A stretch of DNA of 64,000 bases from CAYJCL01 sp964370475 (GTDB lineage: Bacteria > Bacillota_I > Bacilli_A > RF39 > UBA660): positions 1 to 64,000 of the forward strand of contig CAYJJI010000003.1 in the NCBI GenBank assembly GCA_964370475.1, in the 5' to 3' direction. Under the pieces are notes generated by a model. It saw only the letters and a program-made list of their open reading frames with translations. It ran no database searches and was not told the DNA's origin. Every line of letters begins with the position of its first letter. Position 1 is the first letter of the stretch. Of the stretch, positions 8,855-16,682 are shown piece after piece. The translations under genes and the position numbers were made by a program.

Positions 8855-10639
8855 CTATAATATTGTAAATATCAATTTTATGATGATTGTTAATATTATT
8901 CCTATAATTGTTGGAATTAATACTGATAATATCGTCCATTTTTTACTGTTAGTTTCTTTATATATTGTCTTTATTGTCGTTGCACATGGAGAGTGGAATA
9001 ATGAAAGAACTATAAAATTTATAGCAGTTAGTAGATTCCAGTTATTATTTACTAAAATATTTTGAAGACTTAGTAAGTCGTTTGATTCTGTTAATGTTCC
9101 TGTACTTAAGTATATCATTAATATAATAGGCATTACTATTTCATTGGCTGGGAGACCTAAAATTAATGCTGCTATAATTACTCCATCTACTCCTAGAACA
9201 ATTCCTATGGGGTTTAGTATGTTTGTGAAGTGGACTAGTATTGAAGTGTCATTTATTTGAATTAATAACATCAACCATATTATTATTCCTGCTGGTATTG
9301 AACATATAATTGCTCTATATAGTACTTTTAATGTTCTATCAAAAATACTTCTTATTACAATATTCTTTATATCTGGTCTTCTATATGGAGGTAATTCTAA
9401 AGTATAAGAAGACGATTCTCCTTTTAAGATAGTTTTAGATAATATTTTAGATGTAATTAAAGTTATTATAACACTTAGGAATATTATTATAGTTAATACT
9501 AGGGAATTTAATACATTAGAAGTGTTATTTAATCCTATAATGAAAATTGCTATTAATGATATTATTGTTCCAAATCGTCCGTTACACGGGACAAATGAAT
9601 TAGTTAGAATTGCTATTAATCTTTCTCTTTTGGAATCTATTATTCTTGTACCCATTACCCCTACTGCATTACATCCAAAACCCATACACATAGTTAGAGC
9701 TTGTTTACCACAACTATGGCATTTTTTAAAAGCTTTATCCAATATAAAAGCGATTCTAGGTAAGTAACCAAAATCTTCTAAAAATGTAAATAGTGGGAAG
9801 AATATTGCCATAGGAGGTAACATTACGCTAATTACCCAAGTTAATATTTTATATATACCTTCCATTAGAAAATCTATCATTACATTGGGAAGATTTATAT
9901 TTATGAGCATTTCTTTTATTATGGAATAACCTTTATCAAAGAAGTCAAATAACAAACTTGACGGTACATTTGCAGCACTTATAGTTATCCAAAATACTAA
10001 CATAAATAAACAGAACATAGTAATTAATCCGAATACTTTATGAGTTAGTATTTTATCTATTTTTCTTGTTTCTTTATTATTATCTGTTACTACTTGATTA
10101 TATATTTCGCTAGCTTGTGAGTTGATATTTTTTTTAATCTTTAATGGGGTTTTGATTTGATATGAATTTATTGTCTCTTTTAATTTTGTGATTCCTTCTT
10201 TTGTTTTAGCACTAGTTGGTATTACTGGAACACCTAGTAACTTTTCTAGCTTTTCAATATCAATTGTAATTCCTCTATTTTTTGCTTCATCTATTAAATT
10301 TAAACATACTATTACTTTTTTATTGATTTTTATAATTTGTAAAACTAAATTTAAATTTCTTTCTAACATTGTTGAATCGCATACTATTACTGTAAGAAAT
10401 TGTTTTTCTTGAATGAATTTACTTGCTATGTTTTCTTCTTCACTTATTGAATTTAAAGAATATGTACCTGGTAAGTCATGGACATATACTAATTCATCTT
10501 TATATTTGTAACTTCCTTTAGCTAATTCAACGGTTTTACCACTCCAGTTTCCTGTATGTTGTTTTAATTTTGTTAATATATTAAATATACTACTTTTTCC
10601 TACGTTAGGATTTCCAGCTAGAATTATCTCTTTATTCAT
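8855..10639 (-). CDS. feoB: Ferrous iron transporter FeoB
   Basis: 594 residues. An N-terminal GTPase domain has G1 GNPNVGKS (9-16), the switch region TGNWSGKTVE, G3 DLPGTYSL and G4 NLIDEA. It is followed by a membrane domain with conserved segments such as VISVMLPPMAIFFPLFTFLE, MGFGCNAVG and NSFVPCNGRFG. It imports Fe2+ across the cytoplasmic membrane. It is on the short side of the family (many are 650-770 residues); the spacer after the G domain is compact. It is translationally coupled to feoA by an 8-base overlap (ATGAATAA). No feoC is seen. Confidence 0.95.
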   Translation of the reverse strand: MNKEIILAGNPNVGKSSIFNILTKLKQHTGNWSGKTVELAKGSYKYKDELVYVHDLPGTYSLNSISEEENIASKFIQEKQFLTVIVCDSTMLERNLNLVLQIIKINKKVIVCLNLIDEAKNRGITIDIEKLEKLLGVPVIPTSAKTKEGITKLKETINSYQIKTPLKIKKNINSQASEIYNQVVTDNNKETRKIDKILTHKVFGLITMFCLFMLVFWITISAANVPSSLLFDFFDKGYSIIKEMLININLPNVMIDFLMEGIYKILTWVISVMLPPMAIFFPLFTFLEDFGYLPRIAFILDKAFKKCHSCGKQALTMCMGFGCNAVGVMGTRIIDSKRERLIAILTNSFVPCNGRFGTIISLIAIFIIGLNNTSNVLNSLVLTIIIFLSVIITLITSKILSKTILKGESSSYTLELPPYRRPDIKNIVIRSIFDRTLKVLYRAIICSIPAGIIIWLMLLIQINDTSILVHFTNILNPIGIVLGVDGVIIAALILGLPANEIVMPIILMIYLSTGTLTESNDLLSLQNILVNNNWNLLTAINFIVLSLFHSPCATTIKTIYKETNSKKWTILSVLIPTIIGIILTIIIKLIFTIL

Positions 10640-10862
10640 CTATAACCCTCACTTTGATATACTTTGCATCTTCATTTCTTAACGCTATTACTGATCCTTT
10701 TACTTTGTAAGCAATAGGGTCTTTGAAAGGACTTATTAACACTGGTTTCACTATAGTTTTCTTTACAAAGCCGAGATCTGTTAATCTGTTTTTTAAATTA
10801 TTTTTTTCTATTTTTTCAATAATTGCTGATTGATTAATTTTCAATTCATTTAAATTAATCAT
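10632..10862 (-). CDS. feoA: FeoA, SH3-like partner of FeoB
   Basis: 76 residues with the FeoA core pattern: ends of strands around LTDLGFVKKTIVKPVLISPFKDPIAYKVKGSVIALRNEDAKYIKV. Family knowledge: small cytoplasmic SH3-like protein that binds FeoB and supports Fe2+ uptake. It is first gene of the feoAB operon and overlaps feoB by 8 bases. Its ribosome-binding site AGGTG lies in one arm of a perfect 10-bp inverted repeat (see the regulatory entry at 10864-10914). Confidence 0.9.
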   Translation of the reverse strand: MINLNELKINQSAIIEKIEKNNLKNRLTDLGFVKKTIVKPVLISPFKDPIAYKVKGSVIALRNEDAKYIKVRVIDE

Positions 10863-10863
10863 T

Positions 10864-10914
10864 TTAACACCTACTTTTCTAATTTATTTTATTCATAAAT
10901 GTTTTAGGTGTTAA
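10864..10914 (-). promoter_or_regulatory. Inverted repeat covering the feoA ribosome-binding site
   Basis: Perfect 10-bp arms TTAACACCTA and TAGGTGTTAA (plus-strand 10864-10873 and 10905-10914) separated by 31 bases. The downstream arm on the transcript carries the feoA Shine-Dalgarno AGGTG, 4 bases before the ATG. Pairing of the arms would hide it. A DNA operator for a dimeric regulator is an alternative, since the outer arm also falls where a promoter could lie. Confidence 0.5.
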
Positions 10915-10943
10915 AAAAAAGATTAACTTTCGTTAATCTTTTT
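10915..10943 (-). terminator. Terminator of the symporter gene
   Basis: Minus strand GATTAAC/GTTAATC hairpin with tetraloop GAAA, followed by a run of T. The stop codon of the symporter is inside the stem. Confidence 0.8.
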
Positions 10944-12180
10944 TCTTATTCATCCAATTTGGTCCATCAACCAAACGTGCTGTCAACATTGAGCTTGAAG
11001 TATCTCCAACAACGTTTAACATTGTTGCAGGTGCATCTATAATTGTAGCTACTACAGTTAGTATCGGTAAAGCTCCATAAGAGAATCCCATCATTGATAT
11101 GATTAAGGCTTCTGATATAGTTCCTCCACCAATTGGTACTGCTGTAACTAATAAGTTAGCTATAAGAGCGATTCCAACTATCTCTAAGAATCCTCCAATA
11201 CCAGTTATACTTGTTCCGAATAAAGATACTAGGAACATTATTTTAAATACGCTTCCTATTATTGAACCATCTTTATGGAAACTTGTTCCTAGAGGTACAA
11301 TAGTTTCAGCTATGTCTTCGCTTACTCCTATTTTCTTTGCTGCTTCAACATTAACTGGAATACATGCTGCAGATGAACATGTTGCAATCGAAGTTAATGT
11401 TGGAGGAAGGATGTTTTTCCAGAATCTTTTGATTCCTTCTGTTCCACCAGCTAAGTATGCATATAATGTATATATTACAAAATAGAATAGTAAACTTACT
11501 ATTAAATAAATAATGAAAGTTTTAAAATATCCTACTGCTATTGAAGCACCAACTGTTCCAATAAAAGCTGCAAAATAACAACCTATTCCTATTGGAGCAT
11601 AATACATAATTATTTTTATAAAGTTCATAACTACGTCATTAGCACTTTCTAATAACTTTAATACTGGTTCTCCTTTTTCTTTTGACATTCTAATTGATAT
11701 ACCAATTAATATTGATACAATTAGAAGTGCAATTATGTTATTTTTTGATAATAAACCACTAAAATCATCTACTGAAATAACTTCTACAGTTTTTTCTAGT
11801 ATATTCATTTCTACATCTGGTTCCTCATTTGTTAAACTTAGTTCTTGCTTAATAATAGCAGCGTCTTCTGAACTTACTAAGTTTGCGTTGTAAGTTGCTA
11901 CAACTCCAACTGCTACTGCAACTAGAGATGTTCCAATAAATGTTATAACTATACTTTTAGCTATTTTCCCTAATCTTTTAGCTTGTTTCATTTTAGCAAT
12001 TGATGTTGTTACTGTTAAGAATATTAAAGGTACTATTACTATAAATAATAAATTTAAAAATAACGTTCCTAATGGTTTAACTATTTCAGCATCTTCTTTG
12101 AAGATGATACCAGCTAGACATCCAATTACTAATGATCCTAATAAAATTAATGTTGACTTATAATTTTTTAAGAATTTCAT
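10933..12180 (-). CDS. Dicarboxylate/amino acid:cation symporter (DAACS family)
   Basis: 415 residues of a sodium or proton coupled symporter of the GltP/SstT/DctA family. Several N-terminal membrane helices include LVIGCLAGIIF and GTLFLNLLFIVIVPLIFLT. The family hallmarks are the serine-rich hairpin TCSSAACIPV (re-entrant loop 1), GTSFHKDGS where glutamate carriers have the NMDGT region, and GGGTISEALIISMMGF (re-entrant loop 2). GTSFHKDGS rather than GATINMDGT points away from a classical glutamate carrier, but the substrate cannot be fixed. It is a single gene with its own terminator, divergent from tRNA-Arg. Confidence 0.88.
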   Translation of the reverse strand: MKFLKNYKSTLILLGSLVIGCLAGIIFKEDAEIVKPLGTLFLNLLFIVIVPLIFLTVTTSIAKMKQAKRLGKIAKSIVITFIGTSLVAVAVGVVATYNANLVSSEDAAIIKQELSLTNEEPDVEMNILEKTVEVISVDDFSGLLSKNNIIALLIVSILIGISIRMSKEKGEPVLKLLESANDVVMNFIKIIMYYAPIGIGCYFAAFIGTVGASIAVGYFKTFIIYLIVSLLFYFVIYTLYAYLAGGTEGIKRFWKNILPPTLTSIATCSSAACIPVNVEAAKKIGVSEDIAETIVPLGTSFHKDGSIIGSVFKIMFLVSLFGTSITGIGGFLEIVGIALIANLLVTAVPIGGGTISEALIISMMGFSYGALPILTVVATIIDAPATMLNVVGDTSSSMLTARLVDGPNWMNKKKD

Positions 12181-12292
12181 TTTCTCCCACTCTTTCTAAT
12201 ATTTGGAAGACTCTATACTTCCTAATTAAATTATATAATAAAAAGCAATAGGCAATGCTAATTTTAGACAAATTTTACATTAATTTAACATA

Positions 12293-12321
12293 TAGTCAAA
12301 TTTTTCTAATTATGGTATACT
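12293..12321 (+). promoter_or_regulatory. Promoter of tRNA-Arg
   Basis: -35 TAGTCA (12293-12298), 17-bp spacer, extended -10 TGG-TATACT (12316-12321), 9 bases before the tRNA. Confidence 0.65.
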
Positions 12322-12330
12322 TTATTAAAT

Positions 12331-12407
12331 GTCTTCGTAGCTCAGTTGGATAGAGCAATCGCCTCCTAAGCGATAGGTCGGAAGTTCGAATCTTCTCGTG
12401 GACGCCA
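12331..12407 (+). tRNA. tRNA-Arg (CCT)
   Basis: A full cloverleaf can be folded. The anticodon stem ATCGC/GCGAT encloses the loop CTCCTAA, giving anticodon CCT (codon AGG). The T arm has a TTCGAAT loop and the CCA end is encoded. The acceptor stem has one U-U mismatch at pair 5:68 (GTCTTCG against CGTGGAC), an unusual feature worth noting. A strong extended -10 lies upstream and a terminator downstream. Confidence 0.93.
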
Positions 12408-12413
12408 ATTGAA

Positions 12414-12445
12414 AAAAAATAGAACTTTATAGTTCTATTTTTGTA
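12414..12445. terminator. Bidirectional terminator between tRNA-Arg and the HD gene
   Basis: AAATAGAAC/GTTCTATTT hairpin flanked by A- and T-runs. It can end transcription of tRNA-Arg (plus) and of the converging HD-domain gene (minus), whose stop codon lies inside. Confidence 0.75.
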
Positions 12446-12932
12446 TTATTATATTAAATAAGAAAAGAATATATACACTTATTGCTCCACTTAATTTAAA
12501 TCTTGGCATTTCATATGTAGCCACTGATTTATCTACTAAGGTAACTAACCAACTTTCTTTATATTTCGGTTTATCTCCTTGTAGTGGGAACATGTGTGAT
12601 TTTATTATATTTGATTGTAAATCATTTATATTAAAATGTTTCTTCGCATTTGCATCCGCTAGCGCAGGATGTAAATGTAGTCGATCTTTTGGTGTTTCGT
12701 TATGTAATTCATCATCCATATAGAAATCATGTAGTAATGCAGCTCTAGTTATTTCTTTTGTATGTTTCATTTTAAGTCTTTTACTTATTTTATAAGTAAC
12801 TTTAGCTACTCTTAATGAATGTTCATATCTAGTTATTCCGTGATGTAACTGTGTTTTTAATTTATTAAATTCTTCATTTTTCAGTATATCACTTACTACA
12901 TCTTCAAATTTATCTGATGTTTTTTTGGCCAT
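12435..12932 (-). CDS. HD-domain phosphohydrolase-like protein
   Basis: 165 residues with the metal-binding HD pattern: His in YEHSLRVA (about residue 37), the HD pair in AALLHDFY (about 69-70), a later His in SHMFPL and Asp in TLVDKSVA. This matches the HD superfamily of metal-dependent phosphohydrolases (nucleotide or cyclic nucleotide substrates). The substrate is not evident. The C-terminus ends in a hydrophobic tail (ISVYILFLFNIII), which could anchor the protein to the membrane. It is a monocistronic gene ending in a terminator shared with tRNA-Arg. Confidence 0.8.
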   Translation of the reverse strand: MAKKTSDKFEDVVSDILKNEEFNKLKTQLHHGITRYEHSLRVAKVTYKISKRLKMKHTKEITRAALLHDFYMDDELHNETPKDRLHLHPALADANAKKHFNINDLQSNIIKSHMFPLQGDKPKYKESWLVTLVDKSVATYEMPRFKLSGAISVYILFLFNIIIQK

Positions 12933-13046
12933 CCCTTTTCCACCTCGTAGTGTAATTTTATCATATTTAAACTAAAAGTCAATTTATGATTCTAATTATT
13001 ATATTCTCGATGTAAAGTAATATCATGGATATTTAACCAATAAAAA

Positions 13047-13114
13047 TGGTGCCAGGTGGTTATAAAAACCAACTGTTACTAACATTGTAACTATTTTTTA
13101 TAAACTAACCTGGC
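13047..13114 (-). other. Cloverleaf-like inverted repeat ending in CCA
   Basis: On the minus strand GCCAGGT pairs with ACCTGGC, then A and CCA. Inside, GTTAC/GTAAC forms a hairpin with a 7-base loop and GGTT/AACC a second hairpin. The 68-base element resembles a shrunken tRNA, but the D arm is poor, there is no TTCRA loop, and the base before the putative anticodon is A rather than T. I do not call it a tRNA. It is followed by a short T-run. Confidence 0.35.
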
Positions 13115-13152
13115 ATTATTATTATATGTAAAGTTTGTTTAAATATACTACC

Positions 13153-13180
13153 AAAATAAAAACTAAGTTTCCTTAGTTTA
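13153..13180 (-). terminator. Terminator of tRNA-Leu
   Basis: Minus strand AAACTAAG/CTTAGTTT hairpin followed by TTTATTTT, 8 bases past the tRNA CCA end. Confidence 0.8.
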
Positions 13181-13187
13181 TTTTATA

Positions 13188-13274
13188 TGGTGCCCATGGT
13201 CGGACTTGAACCGACACGGTATTGCTACCATTGGATTTTGAGTCCAACGCGTCTACCAGTTTCACCACACGGGC
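13188..13274 (-). tRNA. tRNA-Leu (CAA)
   Basis: Class II tRNA with a long variable arm. Acceptor GCCCGTG pairs with CATGGGC (one G-U). The anticodon stem TTGGA/TCCAA encloses CTCAAAA, giving anticodon CAA (codon TTG). The T loop is TTCAAGT and CCA is encoded. An extended -10 TGC-TATAAT lies 9 bases upstream. Confidence 0.95.
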
Positions 13275-13282
13275 ATATACGC

Positions 13283-13291
13283 ATTATAGCA
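13283..13291 (-). promoter_or_regulatory. Extended -10 promoter of tRNA-Leu
   Basis: Minus strand TGC-TATAAT just upstream of the tRNA. No clear -35, which is acceptable for an extended -10. Confidence 0.6.
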
Positions 13292-13311
13292 TATATAAAT
13301 TTTTTTTTCTA

Positions 13312-13899
13312 TTATTTTATTTCAATATCTTTATGTAGTAGATAATCTATTGATTGTTCCATTGTTAATATAGATTTTTTTAGATCATCTAAGGATGCAT
13401 TTAAATTAATCAATTTATTGTTAGTAAAGTCGATGTATTTTAGTGGATTATTTATAAACGTTGGTGTATTTATCAAGTTATTTTCAAGAGTGATATTATC
13501 CATGGTATTTTTTTCAAACATAACTTCATTTAATTCAGATGAAGTTATTGATGAATTAATTATTTTGTTATCTTTTACACTACTATAACTTAGTGTACAT
13601 TCATTGATTTTTGTTTTTATTATTTTTGAGTTATATATTGAAGTTCCAATCATTTTACAACCGTTAAATTCACTAGTATGAAAATCTACTTTTTCAAATG
13701 TTACATTGGAAAAATCACAAGTATTAAATTTGCATTTTGATAATGTTAATGTAGAAATAAATTTAGTTTTAAAGATACATTTATTGAATGTACATTTAGT
13801 GAAAAATATATATTCTATTTCATCTATTGTTATTTCTTCATCATTTATTTCTATTCCTATAATGTCATCTTCTAATTCAATCAATTCATTTAGTTTCAT
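13312..13899 (-). CDS. Pentapeptide-repeat-like beta-helix protein
   Basis: 195 residues from the ATG at 13899, which has AAGGA at the right distance. An in-frame upstream start at 13938 lies deeper in scpB and has no good site. Residues about 35-165 show a pentapeptide-repeat rhythm with hydrophobic or Cys centres (CTFNKCIF, CKFNTCDF, VDFHTSEF, TSIYNSKI), the pattern of right-handed quadrilateral beta-helices. Most such proteins have unknown function; some mimic DNA. The start overlaps the scpB end, so it belongs to the scpAB transcript. No signal peptide, so it is probably cytoplasmic. Confidence 0.75.
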   Translation of the reverse strand: MKLNELIELEDDIIGIEINDEEITIDEIEYIFFTKCTFNKCIFKTKFISTLTLSKCKFNTCDFSNVTFEKVDFHTSEFNGCKMIGTSIYNSKIIKTKINECTLSYSSVKDNKIINSSITSSELNEVMFEKNTMDNITLENNLINTPTFINNPLKYIDFTNNKLINLNASLDDLKKSILTMEQSIDYLLHKDIEIK

Positions 13900-14452
13900 T
13901 ATTATCCTTATATATAGATGTAAATAAATCTTTTTCATCTGTTTCTTCTTCTTTTATAATTAAAGGTAAGTCATCTAATGAGTTTATTCCAAAGTAATCT
14001 AAGAAATCTTTTGTAGTACCGTAAAGGTTTGGTCTTCCTGGCATTGTACTTTTCCCTACTTCTTTTATCAGTTCTTTTGCTAATAGTTTTCTTAGTGGGT
14101 AGATTGATCCCACTCCTCTTAATTCTTCTATCTCCACTCTTGTAATTGGTTGGTTATAAGCTATTATTGCTAGAGTTTCTAAAGAGGCTTGAGTTAACAA
14201 GTTGTCATTTTCGTTATCTAGTAATTTTTTGTAATATTCTTTATGTTCTTTTTTGGTTGTTAACTTGAATGAATCTCCTAAATATGAAATTCTAATTCCT
14301 CGATCTTCTTTATCATATTGAGCTTTTAATTCTTTTAATAATTTTTTTGTTTCTTCAACATTTATTTCTAATAGATCGCATATTTGATTTATAGTAAGCC
14401 CTTCATCACCTACAACAAATAATAATCCTTCAATTATACCTAATTTATTCAT
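13886..14452 (-). CDS. scpB: Segregation and condensation protein B
   Basis: 188 residues from the ATG at 14452, preceded by AAAGGA. A TTG further upstream at 14467 lacks support. Two winged-helix domains are recognisable: LLFVVGDEGLTINQICDLLEI and ETLAIIAYNQPITRVEIEELRGVGS, followed by GRPNLYGTTKDFLDYFGI, all typical of ScpB. It joins ScpA and Smc to form the bacterial condensin that organises and segregates chromosomes. It overlaps scpA by 8 bases (ATGAATAA), consistent with translational coupling and near-stoichiometric production. Confidence 0.96.
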   Translation of the reverse strand: MNKLGIIEGLLFVVGDEGLTINQICDLLEINVEETKKLLKELKAQYDKEDRGIRISYLGDSFKLTTKKEHKEYYKKLLDNENDNLLTQASLETLAIIAYNQPITRVEIEELRGVGSIYPLRKLLAKELIKEVGKSTMPGRPNLYGTTKDFLDYFGINSLDDLPLIIKEEETDEKDLFTSIYKDNNETK

Positions 14453-15176
14453 GATGATTCCTTTCAATTATTATTGGGTCAAAATTAGAATTTTGTTTAA
14501 TTAATATTTCTTTGTTTTTACTCATCTCTAGTATCGCTAGAAATGTTACTACTACGTATTCTTTAGTTAGGATTTCAAATAACTTAATGAATTCTACCTT
14601 TTCTTCGTTTTTTAATATTTCTTTTATTTTACTAATTCTGTCTTTAATACTTATTTCTTTGTGAGTTATTTTGGTGTTTAGTGGTTTTCTTGTTATTAGT
14701 TTTTGTTGAAGATTTTGGAAAGCGTTTACTAATTCATCTATTGATAACTCTCCGTATTTAATTTCTTTTTTTTCTATATATTCATCTAATTTAGATGGTT
14801 CTCTTGTATAAATTTCATTTCTTTTATTTTCTAAATTTTTAAATTCTTTTGTAATATTTTTGTATATTTCATATTCGATTATTTTTCTTTTTAAATCATC
14901 TTCATCTACTATGTGGAATTCGTTATCTATTTCGTCTTCTTCGGCTGTTTTATTTATCAACATTCTACTTTTTAGATGAATTAATTCTGATGCCATTACT
15001 AAGTATTCTGATGCAATATCGATATTTAAAGATTCCATTTCTTTAATAAACTTTAAGTATTGCTCAATAATTATTTTTATATTTATTTCTGCTAGGTTCA
15101 TTTTTGATGATTTTACTAGATGTAAAAGTAAATCTAGCGGACCTTCAAAGTCGTTGATTGTATAATTATTTTGCAT
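14445..15176 (-). CDS. scpA: Segregation and condensation protein A (kleisin)
   Basis: 243 residues. The N-terminus has the ScpA hallmark FEGPLDLLLHLVKSSKMNLAEI followed by the helix ASEYLVMASELIHLKSRMLI, which binds the Smc neck. The C-terminal winged helix includes FLAILEMSKNKEILIKQ, which binds the other Smc head. The middle is charged and ties the two ScpB copies. Length matches the family. It sits 10 bases after a membrane-protein gene, which may share its transcript, and 8 bases overlap scpB. Confidence 0.96.
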   Translation of the reverse strand: MQNNYTINDFEGPLDLLLHLVKSSKMNLAEINIKIIIEQYLKFIKEMESLNIDIASEYLVMASELIHLKSRMLINKTAEEDEIDNEFHIVDEDDLKRKIIEYEIYKNITKEFKNLENKRNEIYTREPSKLDEYIEKKEIKYGELSIDELVNAFQNLQQKLITRKPLNTKITHKEISIKDRISKIKEILKNEEKVEFIKLFEILTKEYVVVTFLAILEMSKNKEILIKQNSNFDPIIIERNHHE

Positions 15177-15186
15177 TTAAACCACC

Positions 15187-16248
15187 CTATCTACAGTCGT
15201 AACCCATTGCTTCCATTTTAAAGTTTATTTCACCTGCTTTTGTTCCTTCTTTAAAATAGTAGTCATTTTTTATATCTGTTTGACTTAACCCTTTTAAAAC
15301 GAATTCATTTTCCAATGTATATCCAGTGTCACTCTCTATTAATGATGAGTTAACGTTTGGAATAGTATTATAATATATATTTTCATCTTGGTGAATTAAT
15401 AAACTATTTTGATAAATTTGTTCATCTAAACCTTTTATTACTGTTGTTGTCTGTGTATATTTATATAATACTTGTTCTTTAAATTTGTAGGCATATTCTA
15501 CATTATTTCTATCACACATTAGCGTTTGTTCATCTAATATATCATAATTTAAAAATATTTCGTCGTAATCTGCTTCGTTTTTCACTGATAATTGGATATT
15601 TGTAATAGTATTATAATCTTTTGGTGCTAAAGCACTTATATTAACTGTGTTATTATCGCTAGTAGTAATTACTTTAATTCTTTTAACCCATTTATCACCT
15701 TCATATAATTCTATATATAAATTGTCACTATAACTAACTGTTGCATTTTCTTTACTTAGAGTGTAATCAATATATATATCATCATTTTTTTGATTAAACT
15801 CAATATTAGATACAGTAAAATATCCTAAAGTCAGTGAAGGATTTGTATCAAGCGATAGTATTTCTGTTGCGAAAATTTCTTCTTCGTTTACTGGTGTTTC
15901 TTTTACTTCTTCTTTGCCTAGGAATTTATTAATTTCTTCAGTTATTACTGGCAGAAAGAATAGTATACCTCCTAGTATTAAAAAAATAAATAACACTGCT
16001 ATGGGTGAACTTTCTTTTTCTTTTGCTATTTTACCAACTACTATATCGCTATTTTTTGTAGCTTGTGTAGGTTGTGCTGGTTGCTCAATTACAGATGCTA
16101 CAGTATTTAAAGGTGCTTGGTTTGTTATTTGTTCTTCTTTGATATCAACTTTATTCATATTTTCAGTTAAAAATCTAGGATTTACTTCTTCACCTTTAGT
16201 ATTCGTTATTTTTTGTTCATTATTATTTTGTCCATTATATTCATTCAT
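15187..16248 (-). CDS. Single-pass membrane protein with C-terminal two-cysteine extracytoplasmic domain
   Basis: 353 residues from the ATG at 16248 with AAGTGG upstream. A GTG at 16257 is in frame but less well placed. A disordered cytoplasmic N-tail rich in Gln, Asn, Pro and Thr (about 1-75) precedes one membrane helix (AVLFIFLILGGILFFLPVI). A beta-rich outer region follows, then a C-terminal domain starting at LMCDRNN and ending GYDCR. The last domain resembles that of the 364-residue protein at 50477-51571, which also runs from a single Cys to a GYxC end. No known family was recognised. It is the first gene of the scpA-scpB transcript. Confidence 0.65.
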   Translation of the reverse strand: MNEYNGQNNNEQKITNTKGEEVNPRFLTENMNKVDIKEEQITNQAPLNTVASVIEQPAQPTQATKNSDIVVGKIAKEKESSPIAVLFIFLILGGILFFLPVITEEINKFLGKEEVKETPVNEEEIFATEILSLDTNPSLTLGYFTVSNIEFNQKNDDIYIDYTLSKENATVSYSDNLYIELYEGDKWVKRIKVITTSDNNTVNISALAPKDYNTITNIQLSVKNEADYDEIFLNYDILDEQTLMCDRNNVEYAYKFKEQVLYKYTQTTTVIKGLDEQIYQNSLLIHQDENIYYNTIPNVNSSLIESDTGYTLENEFVLKGLSQTDIKNDYYFKEGTKAGEINFKMEAMGYDCR

Positions 16249-16274
16249 ATTAACCACTTCAATTCTTTTGTTTA

Positions 16275-16303
16275 ATTATATCAAAACTGGTATTGTTATT
16301 CAA
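16275..16303 (-). promoter_or_regulatory. Promoter of the membrane protein-scpA-scpB operon
   Basis: Minus strand -35 TTGAAT (16298-16303), 17-bp spacer, perfect -10 TATAAT (16275-16280), 26 bases before the ATG at 16248. Confidence 0.75.
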
Positions 16304-16304
16304 C

Positions 16305-16333
16305 CATAATAAAAAGTCGATATTAGTCGACTT
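16305..16333 (-). terminator. Terminator of the spoVA operon
   Basis: Minus strand AAGTCGA/TCGACTT hairpin followed by TTTTTATT. The stem overlaps the stop of spoVAE. Confidence 0.85.
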
Positions 16334-16682
16334 AGTCTTTAGCTTCAAAAAATATCGTTAATAATGAAGCAAATATTATTGATGCTGTTATTCCTCCACC
16401 AGTAGTACTTAATATATTAGTAAACATTCCTAAAATTCCATTTTGATTATATCCTTCTAAGCAAGCTTTATATAATAAATTTCCAAAATTAGTAATTAGA
16501 ACACTTGAACCTATTTTTGAAAATTCTACTAAATATTCGTATAATCCTAGAAAAGCTAGTATTGCTCCTGCTACGGTGAAAGCTGTTGTAATATGTCCGG
16601 TAGTTAGTTTGGTATTATCTAATATTATTTGACCTATCAAACATATTATACCTACTAATAAAAATGTATTTATATATATCAC
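16332..16682 (-). CDS. spoVAE: Stage V sporulation protein AE (SpoVAEb type)
   Basis: 116-residue hydrophobic protein with about four membrane helices, beginning YINTFLLVGIICLIGQIILDNTKLTTGHITTAF and containing LSTTGGGITASIIFASLLTIFF. These are the conserved segments of the SpoVAE family. In Bacillus, SpoVA proteins form the spore inner-membrane channel that moves Ca-dipicolinate into the forespore and out during germination. It overlaps spoVAD by 4 bases and is last in the operon, before a strong terminator. Confidence 0.92.
   Translation of the reverse strand: MIYINTFLLVGIICLIGQIILDNTKLTTGHITTAFTVAGAILAFLGLYEYLVEFSKIGSSVLITNFGNLLYKACLEGYNQNGILGMFTNILSTTGGGITASIIFASLLTIFFEAKD

Noticed and set aside
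13047..13114. A third tRNA gene
   Set aside because: No canonical T loop, poor D arm and no T33 before the putative anticodon, so not called as tRNA.
13899..13938. Upstream start for the pentapeptide-repeat gene
   Set aside because: Lies inside scpB without a ribosome-binding site, while the ATG at 13899 has AAGGA.
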